Origin: RPQK01 sp041946865 | GTDB taxonomy: Bacteria; Acidobacteriota; UBA6911; RPQK01 | NCBI GenBank assembly: GCA_041946865.1 | Contig: JBHGBF010000192.1 | Coordinates: 1-11,199 of the forward strand | Direction of reading: 5' to 3' | DNA length: 11,199 bases | Shown here: one piece after another, positions 1 to 6,983 of the stretch | Numbering within the stretch: position 1 is the stretch's first letter | Layout: the number at the start of each line of letters is the position of its first letter | Position numbers and translations under genes: made by a program | The notes under the pieces: generated by a model | Seen by the model: the letters and a program-made list of their open reading frames with translations, nothing else | What the model was told of the DNA's origin: nothing | Database searches by the model: none

Positions 1-61
1 CATCCATAGGTCACGTTTCCCCAGGCCCCCGTTGTTATCCCGGACGGTCGGTTTTCCCGCC

Positions 62-90
62 TGAGGGGTGACCCTCCTCACACTTTTTTT
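62..90 (+). terminator. Rho-independent terminator of an upstream plus-strand gene
   Basis: Bases 62-68 (TGAGGGG) pair with 74-80 (CTCCTCA), giving a 7-bp stem with one G-T wobble and a 5-base loop. Three bases later comes an unbroken run of seven T (84-90). Stem plus T-run on the plus strand is the classic intrinsic terminator layout. It most likely ends a gene lying to the left of the window. In frame 1 a TAG at 7-9 could be that gene's stop, but two other frames stay open until 62-70, so the end of the upstream gene cannot be fixed. Because the terminator precedes the PilX-like gene by about 175 bp, that gene probably has its own promoter. Confidence 0.75.
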
Positions 91-145
91 CTGGCTTTCA
101 CCGCGCCTGGTGTCATATGATGCCGCTGTGATCGCGGTTACCGGA

Positions 146-174
146 TTGACATAGCGGTCGCCTCCATGCGTGAT
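146..174 (+). promoter_or_regulatory. Possible weak promoter for the PilX-like gene
   Basis: A perfect -35 hexamer TTGACA sits at 146-151, after the upstream terminator and 115 bp before the chosen start codon. At the usual 17-base spacing the -10 position (169-174, CGTGAT) matches TATAAT at only three of six positions. The call therefore rests mainly on the -35 box and on the need for a promoter between 90 and 266. I saw no convincing sigma-54 site (GG-N10-GC with flanks) in 91-265. Confidence 0.2.
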
Positions 175-265
175 GCCGCTCACAATCCCGTTGGATCACG
201 TGGTAACACGACGTGCGACCTTCCTATTCGAGAAGGCGCAGGAGGTTCCAACAGGCGAGGTAATC

Positions 266-1651
266 ATGCGAAACGAGCGCGGCGTTGCAATGCTGATTGC
301 ATTGGTCGTCGCTGTCCTGCTTTCCCTTCTCTGCCTTTCCCTCACGATGTCCAGCATGGGCGAAATGCAGGTCAGCACTGAATTCGAGAACCACGAGAAA
401 GCTCTCCTGATTGCCGACGCGGGTTACAACGCGGAAAAGCAGCGGATGCGGGGAGACGATCTCGACACTCTGCTGGCCAGAACGACCAACGTCACTGTCT
501 ACAAACCCGATCCGGCTGTCGAAAACTGGGCCATGAGAAATCCGATTTCTCCGATTGACGCCCGCAACGTCGACTTTGCCCACATGCCGACAGGCGGCAC
601 GTCGACACCAGTCAGCGGCCTGCTGACGCCGGCAACCGGGACGCTGGTGGCGGGGGGCCGATACTTTGCCAGGCTGACGGACAACGATGACGGGGACGGC
701 AACCGGTTGGCGGACCTGGATGGGACCGTCTATCTTCGAGTCATCGGCATCTATGCAAATGCTTCAGCAGAAAGCAGTTCGGGCAAGAACTCCGTGGCGA
801 TCATCGAAGCCGAGCTGCACCGCGACACCAGCCTCCAGATGACCTCTCCGTTCTCGATGATAGGGCAGCACGTCAACGCCGATTTCCAGGGCCAGCCGTT
901 TCTGGTTGATGGTTACAACCATCCCGGTCATGCGTATGATTACGACAAAGCAAAGCATCAATCGCCGAAGGACGATGAAGGCCTGGTTCCCTTCTATGGG
1001 ATGAATTGTCTCTACAAGACCCCGGGCACGGAGAACGCACAACCGGCCGTCAATGACATCATCGCCGCTCTGGACAAAGTGCCGGAGAACGTGACCGGGA
1101 TTGGCGACAGTCCTTCTGTCACCGATGGCACCACCGCCTTGACCGGCGACCAATTGAACGTCCTGGACCCGGCGTATATGCAGGGGCTTGCGACCAAGCT
1201 CAAGGCGATCGCAGATATTGCGCTGCCGGGCGACTCCACCCTGAACACGGCCGGTTACGGAACCTACGACAACCCCAAGATCACGTACGTCAACGGCGAC
1301 TGCAATCTCCGAGGCGGGTTTGAGGGAGCAGGAATCCTGGTGGTGACCGGCGACCTGTCCGGGAACGGCAGCTTCTACTTCGAGGGCCTTATCCTCGTCT
1401 TGGGCACGGGTGTCGCTTCCTTTGAAGGATCCAACAAAGTGGTTTTGGGGGGCGTGCTCCTGGCCAATTTCGAAAACGATGACTCGGGTGTCAGCTTCGG
1501 CACGACCAGCCTTCGCCTGCACGGGAACGATCAGTTTCTGTTCAGCGGCGACGCCATCAATATGGCCGTCAACATGACGACCATGCGGACACTGTCGTGG
1601 CGCGAGGTCACTCCGGAAGTCGAACCTCTGATGGCCCAGGTGGAGCAGTAG
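266..1651 (+). CDS. PilX-like type IV pilus assembly protein (pilin-like, long C-terminal domain)
   Basis: Predicted 461-residue pilin-like protein. The first six residues (MRNERG) form a short basic leader ending in Gly, as for prepilin peptidase. A hydrophobic helix follows (about 7-30), then an amphipathic stretch with Glu-Lys-Ala-Leu and Ala-Asp-Ala-Gly near 44-53. This is the PilX N-terminal pattern of minor pilins and GspK-like proteins. Mature position 5 is Ile, not the Glu of major pilins. Residues 139-152 are an Asp-rich loop (DNDDGDGNRLADLD) that could bind calcium. Residues 345-430 are Gly-rich, with alternating hydrophobic strands suggesting a beta-solenoid-like domain. A longer reading frame begins at 170, but I chose 266 because the leader starts there and GCGAGG lies 5 bases upstream. 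The protein would act in the inner membrane/periplasm in pilus assembly. Its partners are not in the window. The family call is firm and the exact role is not. Confidence 0.8.
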   Translation: MRNERGVAMLIALVVAVLLSLLCLSLTMSSMGEMQVSTEFENHEKALLIADAGYNAEKQRMRGDDLDTLLARTTNVTVYKPDPAVENWAMRNPISPIDARNVDFAHMPTGGTSTPVSGLLTPATGTLVAGGRYFARLTDNDDGDGNRLADLDGTVYLRVIGIYANASAESSSGKNSVAIIEAELHRDTSLQMTSPFSMIGQHVNADFQGQPFLVDGYNHPGHAYDYDKAKHQSPKDDEGLVPFYGMNCLYKTPGTENAQPAVNDIIAALDKVPENVTGIGDSPSVTDGTTALTGDQLNVLDPAYMQGLATKLKAIADIALPGDSTLNTAGYGTYDNPKITYVNGDCNLRGGFEGAGILVVTGDLSGNGSFYFEGLILVLGTGVASFEGSNKVVLGGVLLANFENDDSGVSFGTTSLRLHGNDQFLFSGDAINMAVNMTTMRTLSWREVTPEVEPLMAQVEQ

Positions 1652-2732
1652 GATAGCCTTCCAACATCCAGTCCTGTCCCAGGCGTCTGATTCGGGGATC
1701 CCGCAGCTGGATAGCGCACGCCAGCTCTGGGATGTCGAGAGCGCCGATCGCCGGTATTCCCTTACTCCCCAGGACCTTCGGCGCATAAAAAAAAGCGATC
1801 TTCTGCACCACGCCTGAAGCCAGCGCGGAGGCCGCTATCTGCCCTCCTCCTTCAATCATCACGCTGGTGATCTTCTGTTCCCCCAGCGTCTTCGCGGCAC
1901 AATTCCAATCGAGACCGGTGGCGCTCCTTCTGACAGGCAGCAGGAGCGCCTTCTCTCGCAGCGCCGCGACGCGATCGGGCGGGACGCCGGGATCGTGGAA
2001 AATCACGACGGTACCCGGAGACGAAAAGACTCGCGCCTGTGGCGGCGTCCGAAGGTTTGAGTCGAAAATGATCTTCGTCAGAGCCTTTCGCCTGGTTCCG
2101 CGGGTATCGAGGGAGGGGTCGTCGCGCAGGACAGTGCCGATCCCGACCAGCACGGCGTCGTACTCGTATCGCAGTTGGTGAACGACGTGACGGGCCGGCT
2201 CGTCGGTGATCCAACGCGACTCGCCTGCAGCGGTCGCAATGCGACCGTCCAAGGTGAGCGCGAGCTTGAGCAGCGCGAACGGACGCCCGGTTTGTATGAA
2301 GTGGAAGAATTTCTCATTCAGCCTGGCTGATTCGTCCCGGCAGAGCCCCTCCTGCACCTCGATGCCGTTCTGCATAAGGGTGGTGATTCCCCGCCCGGAG
2401 ACCAGCGGATTCGAATCGCGGACAGCGACAAATACTCGGCGTATACCGGCGCCAACCAAGGCGCCTGCGCAGGGCGGCGTGCGTCCAACGTGCGAGCAGG
2501 GCTCAAGGTTAAGGTAAAGATCAGCGCCCCTGGCCAGGGCTCCCGCCTGTCGGAGCGCGACTATTTCGGCATGGTCCTTTCGCTCATAGAGGTGGTAGCC
2601 TTCGCCGACGATCCGACCGTCGCGGACGATGACCGCACCCACCAGCGGATTCGGGCTCACTCTTCCGACGCCGCGGCGAGCCAGCTGGAGGGCGCGTTTC
2701 ATGAAGTGCAGGTGGTCAGTGTCGGCTGGCAT
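1608..2732 (-). CDS. ribD: Bifunctional riboflavin biosynthesis deaminase/reductase RibD
   Basis: Residues 1-145 are a cytidine-deaminase-like domain that deaminates the pyrimidine intermediate made from GTP. It shows the zinc/catalytic set His54-Ala-Glu56, Cys79 and Cys88 within PCSHVGRTPPC. Residues 150-358 are the NADPH-dependent RibD_C reductase, with LKLALTLDGRIA (155-166), WITDE (174-178), VGIGTVLRDDP (196-206) and IEGGG (293-297). The product feeds the lumazine step of riboflavin synthesis. At 374 residues it is normal full length. The ATG at 2732 gives the expected N-terminus, with the helix MKRALQLARRG at 11-21; only a weak AGAAG lies upstream. It sits 41 bp behind the CNNM-like gene and is probably the last gene of the pgpH operon. 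The other riboflavin genes are not present. Its last 44 bp overlap the end of the opposing PilX-like gene. Confidence 0.95.
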   Translation of the reverse strand: MPADTDHLHFMKRALQLARRGVGRVSPNPLVGAVIVRDGRIVGEGYHLYERKDHAEIVALRQAGALARGADLYLNLEPCSHVGRTPPCAGALVGAGIRRVFVAVRDSNPLVSGRGITTLMQNGIEVQEGLCRDESARLNEKFFHFIQTGRPFALLKLALTLDGRIATAAGESRWITDEPARHVVHQLRYEYDAVLVGIGTVLRDDPSLDTRGTRRKALTKIIFDSNLRTPPQARVFSSPGTVVIFHDPGVPPDRVAALREKALLLPVRRSATGLDWNCAAKTLGEQKITSVMIEGGGQIAASALASGVVQKIAFFYAPKVLGSKGIPAIGALDIPELACAIQLRDPRIRRLGQDWMLEGYPTAPPGPSEVRLPE

Positions 2733-2773
2733 AGCTTCTGTTGCCGGCTGCCGGTTGCGCGTTGCCCTGACAC

Positions 2774-4060
2774 TCAGGTCAACTGGCTGCCGGCCGTCTC
2801 CGGCTGGGCGACCCGGCGCACTCTCATGGTATGTATCCGACGGCGGTCGGCGCTTAAGACCTCGACTTCAAGACCGTCGATCGTCATGGTTTCGCCGGCG
2901 ACGGGGACCCGGTTGAGCGTCAAGACAACCAGGCCGGAGATCGTGGTCACGTCCTGTTCCCCGAACTCAACGCCGAGTGCCTCTTCCACCTCCTCCAGAC
3001 TCACTCCGCCGCGGACTATGTAGTTGCCGTCCCCTTCGTAAGTCAGGTCCACGCGGCGAAGCTCGTCCTCATCCCTGATCTCCCCGACGATTTCTTCCAC
3101 CAGGTCCTCGATCGTCACCAGGCCGGCGACGGCGCCGTATTCGTTAATGACAATGGCCAGATGTTCGGCGTTGGCCTGCATCTCTTTCAAGAGCTCGGCG
3201 ACCCGCTTTGTCTCGGGCACAAACCACGGCTTGAGCAGCAGCTGAGTGATCGTGTCGTCTTCGTGGGCCGGGTCAAAGGCTGCGAGCAGGTGCTTGACAT
3301 AAGCGATACCGACGATGTCATCCAGACGGTCACGGTAGACGGGGATTCTGGAATGCCTGCTGGAGACAAACAGGTCGCGCAGATCGGCAATCGTGCACTT
3401 TTCCTCAATGGCCACGATTTCCGAACGGGGAGTCATGATCTCGCGGACCAGCGTGCTGCCGAATTCGAGAGCGGACTGAATCAGCTCGCTTTCCTCCTTC
3501 TCGATGATCCCCTCCTCCTCTCCGACGTTCAGGAAGGCCTGAATCTCTTCTTCACTCGGCTCCTCGTACTCCTCCTCTCCGTTTGTCCACTTTTCGCGCT
3601 TGGCTTCCGCGGTCGTCAATACCCGGGACAAAGGCCAGCTTATCCACCGCAGGATGGAGTGGAGGGTGCCGATGACCGGTAAAACACCGAGAAGCACACG
3701 TTCCGGATTGTGTTGTGTGATCAACCGGGGAAGGAGTTGCCGGAAGAGATAGACGGCGAGGATCAGGAGACCGACGGACAGGAGGTACGGGTGACGCAAG
3801 CCTGATCCGGCCAGGATCACGGTGACCAGTACGGCGCCGATTACCTGCAGGACCTGGATCCCGAATTCAATGGGAAGGAGAAAATGGCGTGGGTCCCGGG
3901 ACAGACTGGCAAGGACCCCGCTCGTTCCGTTCGCCCTTTCCGCGAGGACGCGCAAGGAAACGGCCGAAAGCCCAGAGACCGAGTTGTGTACGACTGACAG
4001 GAAGCAGACCCCCAAGCCTACGAGAAGTGTGACTGAAACAGCTGTGTACAAGCCAATCAA
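2774..4060 (-). CDS. CNNM/CorC (HlyC) family membrane protein with CBS domains
   Basis: Three-part layout of the HlyC/CorC (YbeX/YfjD) family. A transmembrane DUF21-type region covers about 1-150, with hydrophobic segments near 3-24, 65-85 and 92-112. A CBS pair spans about 205-325, seen in VREIMTPRSEIVAI, HSRIPVYRD (236-244), INEYGAVAGLVTIEDLVEEIVGEI and the following acidic turn. A C-terminal transporter-associated domain covers about 345-415. Family members are linked to magnesium/cobalt export or resistance, and the CBS pair senses ATP-Mg. The DUF21 signature is eroded here: where relatives have a Ser-x-x-Glu-Thr-Ala type motif this protein has VVHNSVSG (23-30), and where they have Gly-Glu-x-x-Pro-Lys it has RQLLPR (107-112). 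Ion transport is therefore uncertain. The start is a TTG at 4060 that overlaps the ybeY stop (TTGA), with AAGGAGA about 12 bases upstream. Gene order ybeY-CNNM is common in bacteria. Confidence 0.85.
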   Translation of the reverse strand: MIGLYTAVSVTLLVGLGVCFLSVVHNSVSGLSAVSLRVLAERANGTSGVLASLSRDPRHFLLPIEFGIQVLQVIGAVLVTVILAGSGLRHPYLLSVGLLILAVYLFRQLLPRLITQHNPERVLLGVLPVIGTLHSILRWISWPLSRVLTTAEAKREKWTNGEEEYEEPSEEEIQAFLNVGEEEGIIEKEESELIQSALEFGSTLVREIMTPRSEIVAIEEKCTIADLRDLFVSSRHSRIPVYRDRLDDIVGIAYVKHLLAAFDPAHEDDTITQLLLKPWFVPETKRVAELLKEMQANAEHLAIVINEYGAVAGLVTIEDLVEEIVGEIRDEDELRRVDLTYEGDGNYIVRGGVSLEEVEEALGVEFGEQDVTTISGLVVLTLNRVPVAGETMTIDGLEVEVLSADRRRIHTMRVRRVAQPETAGSQLT

Positions 4061-4491
4061 CTGAGCGAGAATTCTCCTTTCAAGCGGTCTTCCAGTTCTT
4101 TCATCTCTCCGTCATCGACCGTATGATCGTATCCGAGGAGATGCAGGAGACCGTGCAGCATCAAAACGTTCAGCTCCTGTTCGAGCCCCGCCTTCTTTTG
4201 ACGCTCGGCGGTTTCGACTGAAATCAGGACGTCGCCGAGATAAGCCTCAGCGGCGGAACCGTTGTCTTCGAGCCCGGCCGGGAATGAGAGCACATCAGTC
4301 GTCTTGTCGATTCCGGCAAACTGTCGGTTAAAGCGTTTCATGGCCGCGTCGCTGATTAAGACCACGACAAATCCGGCACGAAGGCCGAGGCGGACTGACA
4401 GCTGCCGCGCAAACGCAAGCAGAGGCCGTGTGTCGACGACCAGCTTCCTCTGCCTATTGAATACGTGAATTTTCGGACCGTCTTTCCTCAA
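4057..4491 (-). CDS. ybeY: Endoribonuclease YbeY (rRNA maturation)
   Basis: Metal-dependent single-strand endoribonuclease of the UPF0054 family, involved in 16S rRNA 3'-end maturation and ribosome quality control in the cytoplasm. The zinc-binding signature HGLLHLLGYDH is complete, with His113, His117 and His123 in the 144-residue form. The other family motifs TTDVLSFP (64-71) and LGDVLIS (85-91) are present. No ATG is available near the N-terminus. I chose TTG at 4491, which gives a normal-length protein and a 38-bp overlap with pgpH. A TTG at 4560 is in frame and would add 23 residues, but these look unlike the family and would overlap pgpH by 107 bp. Neither start has a strong ribosome binding site, so translation probably depends on coupling to pgpH. 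The family is certain and the start is not. Confidence 0.93.
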   Translation of the reverse strand: MRKDGPKIHVFNRQRKLVVDTRPLLAFARQLSVRLGLRAGFVVVLISDAAMKRFNRQFAGIDKTTDVLSFPAGLEDNGSAAEAYLGDVLISVETAERQKKAGLEQELNVLMLHGLLHLLGYDHTVDDGEMKELEDRLKGEFSLS

Positions 4492-6814
4492 GGGGCGTAT
4501 TGAAATTGAACCCCGGATACTCGATCCGGTGATGGTGTATACCGGCGATGACCCTGACAAAAGCCCGTGAAATGTCCTCCAGGTCTTTCAGCGTGATATC
4601 GCATTCGTCGAACTGTCCATCCTGGATGGTCGATTGGACCAGGCGTCTGATCATCCCTTCGATCTGGCTGGGGGTCGGGTCTTGCAGAGTGCGGGCCGCG
4701 GCTTCCACCTGATCCGCGAGCATGAGAATGGCCGCTTCCCGGGACTGGGGTCTGGGCCCTGGGTACCGGAAATCTTCCTCGCTGATATTCGGATGCTTGT
4801 CGTCGGCGGCATCCCTGGCTTTTTGGTAGAAGTACGTCATGAGGCGGGTGCCGTGGTGTTGGGGTATCATGTCCCGCACTTTCGGGGCGAGCCCAATCTC
4901 ATCCGCCATGGCCAGGCCGTCCTTCACGTGACTGGCCAGTATCAGGCTGGACATGCTGGGAGAAAGGTTCTCATGTTTGTTGGAGCAATAGATCTGGTTC
5001 TCGACGTAGTACGAAGGTTTCTTCAGCTTTCCGATGTCGTGATAATAGGCGCCGACCCGCACCAGAAGCGCGTTTGCTCCGATCGCTTCAGCGGCAGCCT
5101 CAGCCAAGGTCCCCACTACAATGCTGTGGTGATAAGTTCCGGGCGCCTCCACGGCGAGCCGTCGCAGGATCGGCTTGTTCAAATTGGACAGTTCGAGAAG
5201 CCGGATATCGGTTGTCACATCGAAAAGAGACTCGAGGACAGGGAGAAGCAGCGAGGCCAGCATGGCGGCGAAAAGCCCGCTCAAAAAGCCGCCGGACAGC
5301 CGGACCGTGAGTGCCATCCAGCCAAGGGCCGTGGTCGAGGCATAAAGGTGAAGAGCCACGATGGTGATCACATTCACGAAACCGATGATCAGGCCGCCTC
5401 GAATAATGGCCAGCCGCTCCCGGTAGTGGTCGAGAACGTATGCGGCCGTCAGGCTGCCGGCCAGCGAGTAGACCGACAAGGACACATGACCGGTCAGAAG
5501 CCCCACGAAGACCGCGAATATGAGTGAGAAGAGTACGGCTACATTGGCGTCCACCAGCAGGACGACGAGAATGGTCCCGGCCGCTACGGGCGCCAGGAAG
5601 TAGAAGTTGAGGGGGTTCTGCAGGCTCTCGGCGATAACCGTTTCCGAAAGGACGTCGGCGAGTCCGACAAAGACCTTGGTGATTAAAAGCGCCCCGGCCA
5701 ATACGAGCGCCAGCAGAAGGTAGCGCGGTTTGATCTTTGCGCGCTTCTTCTGGAAAAGCACCAGGTACTGCCAGAGGGTAACCATGAAGAAGGTGACAAG
5801 CACCAGGATGCCGAAAAACCGGGTCAAGACCCGGTAAGGCTGCTTCAGTTTCTTGAGATGGCTGAGCAGGACCAGGTTCTGGCTGGTAATCTCATCTCCC
5901 GCCCGGACGATGGTCCGACCCTTCTTGACCTGGATGACTACGGGGTCCACTTCTGCCTCGGCCTGCTGCTCGAGGCTGCGGGTTTCTTCTTCGCTGAAGA
6001 TCAGGTTCGGACGAAGCCAGCTGTCAAAAGAGGAAATGAGGACCTTCTTCTCCTCCGCGTTCACGGCAGTCAGCTCGAATTCGTTCTGCCGCAGCAGCTC
6101 TTTGGCGCGGTTCAGGTCACGAACGGCCATCCAGTCCGTCAGCGGTTCCCGGGAACCCGTGACACTGTTCCTCACTTCGATGCCGCTCTTGAACTGGTAG
6201 CGAAGGAGGATATCCCGGTTCTCCACGACTCCGGGGGGCTTGAGCGCCTCCATCAGGATCTTGATCAGCTGGTTTTCCAGGTCGCGGGAAAAAGAGTGGT
6301 CAAAACAGATGCGCAAAACCCGGGGCTGGCGCAGCTCGGGGATCCGTTCGGCGAGGTCGCGCAGAAGGCGCTCCTGGGAATCTTTGGGAAGCGGGCGATC
6401 AGGGCCCAGGCGAAGGCGCGCACGTTCTTCTTCCAAAGCCGCCCGGCCGGTTGCAAAGGCGCGTTTCAGCTCGGCCTCAATCCTGCTGTTGACTCGCATG
6501 TCGAAGGTGAAGACCGCCGGAACGCGGGCCAGCGCTTTTTCGAGCTTCTCGGCCGTAGCCTCCGGGTCCTCGACCGTGAAGTCTTGCGGGGCTTCGACTG
6601 TCTGGGAGGCCACGTCACCGACTTTGTGGTCGGGGATGCTTTGGAACTGGTAGCCGACCAGCAGCAGGGTGACGACGAGACAGATCCCCAACCCAGTGAG
6701 CAGTTCGAGGAGGGTGAGCTGGCCGAGAAACCGGGCACGCCACCGGCCCAATCCAACCAGGAATCTCCTGATGCTGACCTTCTTGTTTCTCCGCCCGTTG
6801 GGTTTTTCAGCCAT
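4454..6814 (-). CDS. pgpH: 7TM-HD family phosphohydrolase (PgpH-like c-di-AMP phosphodiesterase)
   Basis: Inner-membrane protein of 786 residues with the full 7TMR-HD layout. A first membrane segment lies at about 38-56, and a long soluble extracytoplasmic domain at about 60-325. A block of membrane helices covers about 330-530. A cytoplasmic HD domain covers about 555-765. The metal ligands are visible: His563 (GTYHHS), His592-Asp593 in YYHDIGK, His629 (LASHV), the Gln-His-His-Gly around 652-655, and Asp701 (ADQVEAA). Characterised relatives (Listeria PgpH) hydrolyse the second messenger cyclic di-AMP to pApA. That substrate is inferred here from the family. It is the first gene of a block with ybeY, a CNNM gene and ribD. 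In many bacteria phoH sits between pgpH and ybeY or just before pgpH, but here it is absent. The ATG at 6814 is preceded by TAAGAG directly and by a strong hairpin. Confidence 0.92.
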   Translation of the reverse strand: MAEKPNGRRNKKVSIRRFLVGLGRWRARFLGQLTLLELLTGLGICLVVTLLLVGYQFQSIPDHKVGDVASQTVEAPQDFTVEDPEATAEKLEKALARVPAVFTFDMRVNSRIEAELKRAFATGRAALEEERARLRLGPDRPLPKDSQERLLRDLAERIPELRQPRVLRICFDHSFSRDLENQLIKILMEALKPPGVVENRDILLRYQFKSGIEVRNSVTGSREPLTDWMAVRDLNRAKELLRQNEFELTAVNAEEKKVLISSFDSWLRPNLIFSEEETRSLEQQAEAEVDPVVIQVKKGRTIVRAGDEITSQNLVLLSHLKKLKQPYRVLTRFFGILVLVTFFMVTLWQYLVLFQKKRAKIKPRYLLLALVLAGALLITKVFVGLADVLSETVIAESLQNPLNFYFLAPVAAGTILVVLLVDANVAVLFSLIFAVFVGLLTGHVSLSVYSLAGSLTAAYVLDHYRERLAIIRGGLIIGFVNVITIVALHLYASTTALGWMALTVRLSGGFLSGLFAAMLASLLLPVLESLFDVTTDIRLLELSNLNKPILRRLAVEAPGTYHHSIVVGTLAEAAAEAIGANALLVRVGAYYHDIGKLKKPSYYVENQIYCSNKHENLSPSMSSLILASHVKDGLAMADEIGLAPKVRDMIPQHHGTRLMTYFYQKARDAADDKHPNISEEDFRYPGPRPQSREAAILMLADQVEAAARTLQDPTPSQIEGMIRRLVQSTIQDGQFDECDITLKDLEDISRAFVRVIAGIHHHRIEYPGFNFNTPLEERRSENSRIQ

Positions 6815-6822
6815 CTCTTAAA

Positions 6823-6850
6823 GGCAAGACGACTCTCGTCCTGCCAGGAC
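6823..6850 (-). promoter_or_regulatory. Hairpin in the pgpH leader, with an overlapping alternative hairpin
   Basis: In the minus-strand RNA, the bases complementary to 6836-6845 pair with those complementary to 6823-6832. This gives a 10-bp stem with one G-U pair and a 3-base loop. It ends 8 bases before the pgpH ATG, next to the weak ribosome binding site, and is followed by UUU only. The 5' arm shares an AGGAC with a second, perfect 5-bp hairpin (6838-6850), so the two structures exclude one another. It could be a weak terminator for the fab transcript or a control of pgpH translation. The pairing is seen directly; the function is inferred. Confidence 0.4.
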
Positions 6851-6954
6851 CCGGCGCGAGGCGCGGTTAACTGCAACGTTCAGCTTCGCTTGGGATCGTG
6901 CGACCGCTGAGCGGGTCACTAGATGAGCAAAGGCACCTGGCCTCGTCGCGCCTT

Positions 6955-6983
6955 ATTATAACATTGTTAGAGTTAGCCTTCGA
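6955..6983 (-). promoter_or_regulatory. Probable sigma-70-type promoter for the pgpH-ybeY-CNNM-ribD block
   Basis: On the minus strand a perfect TATAAT lies at 6955-6960. At 17 bases spacing, 6978-6983 reads TCGAAG, which matches TTGACA at only three positions and lies inside the end of fabF. A start site near 6948 would give a leader of about 134 bases before the pgpH ATG. The perfect -10 box in the only sizeable spacer between the two gene blocks makes a promoter plausible. No strong terminator separates fabF from it, so read-through from the fab genes is also possible. Confidence 0.45.

Noticed and set aside
118..180. Ten-base direct repeat TGATGCCGCT at 118-127 and 171-180
   Set aside because: Only two short copies 53 bases apart, with no dyad symmetry or link to a known operator. 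It could be chance.
170..265. Upstream extension of the PilX-like gene to the ATG at 170
   Set aside because: The added 32 residues precede the basic prepilin leader, are not hydrophobic like a signal, and would place the pilin helix internally.
764..1786. Long minus-strand reading frame (340 codons) opposite the PilX-like gene
   Set aside because: Its composition is Arg/Val/Gly-rich with no recognisable motif, and it mirrors the codon pattern of the real plus-strand gene, which has clear pilin features.
5858..6910. Plus-strand reading frame of 350 codons opposite pgpH
   Set aside because: The opposite strand codes a full-length 7TM-HD protein with all metal ligands. The plus-strand product has no family features.
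6815..6972. ydaO-type c-di-AMP riboswitch upstream of pgpH
   Set aside because: I could not find the conserved core blocks of that riboswitch in the leader. Only simple hairpins are visible.
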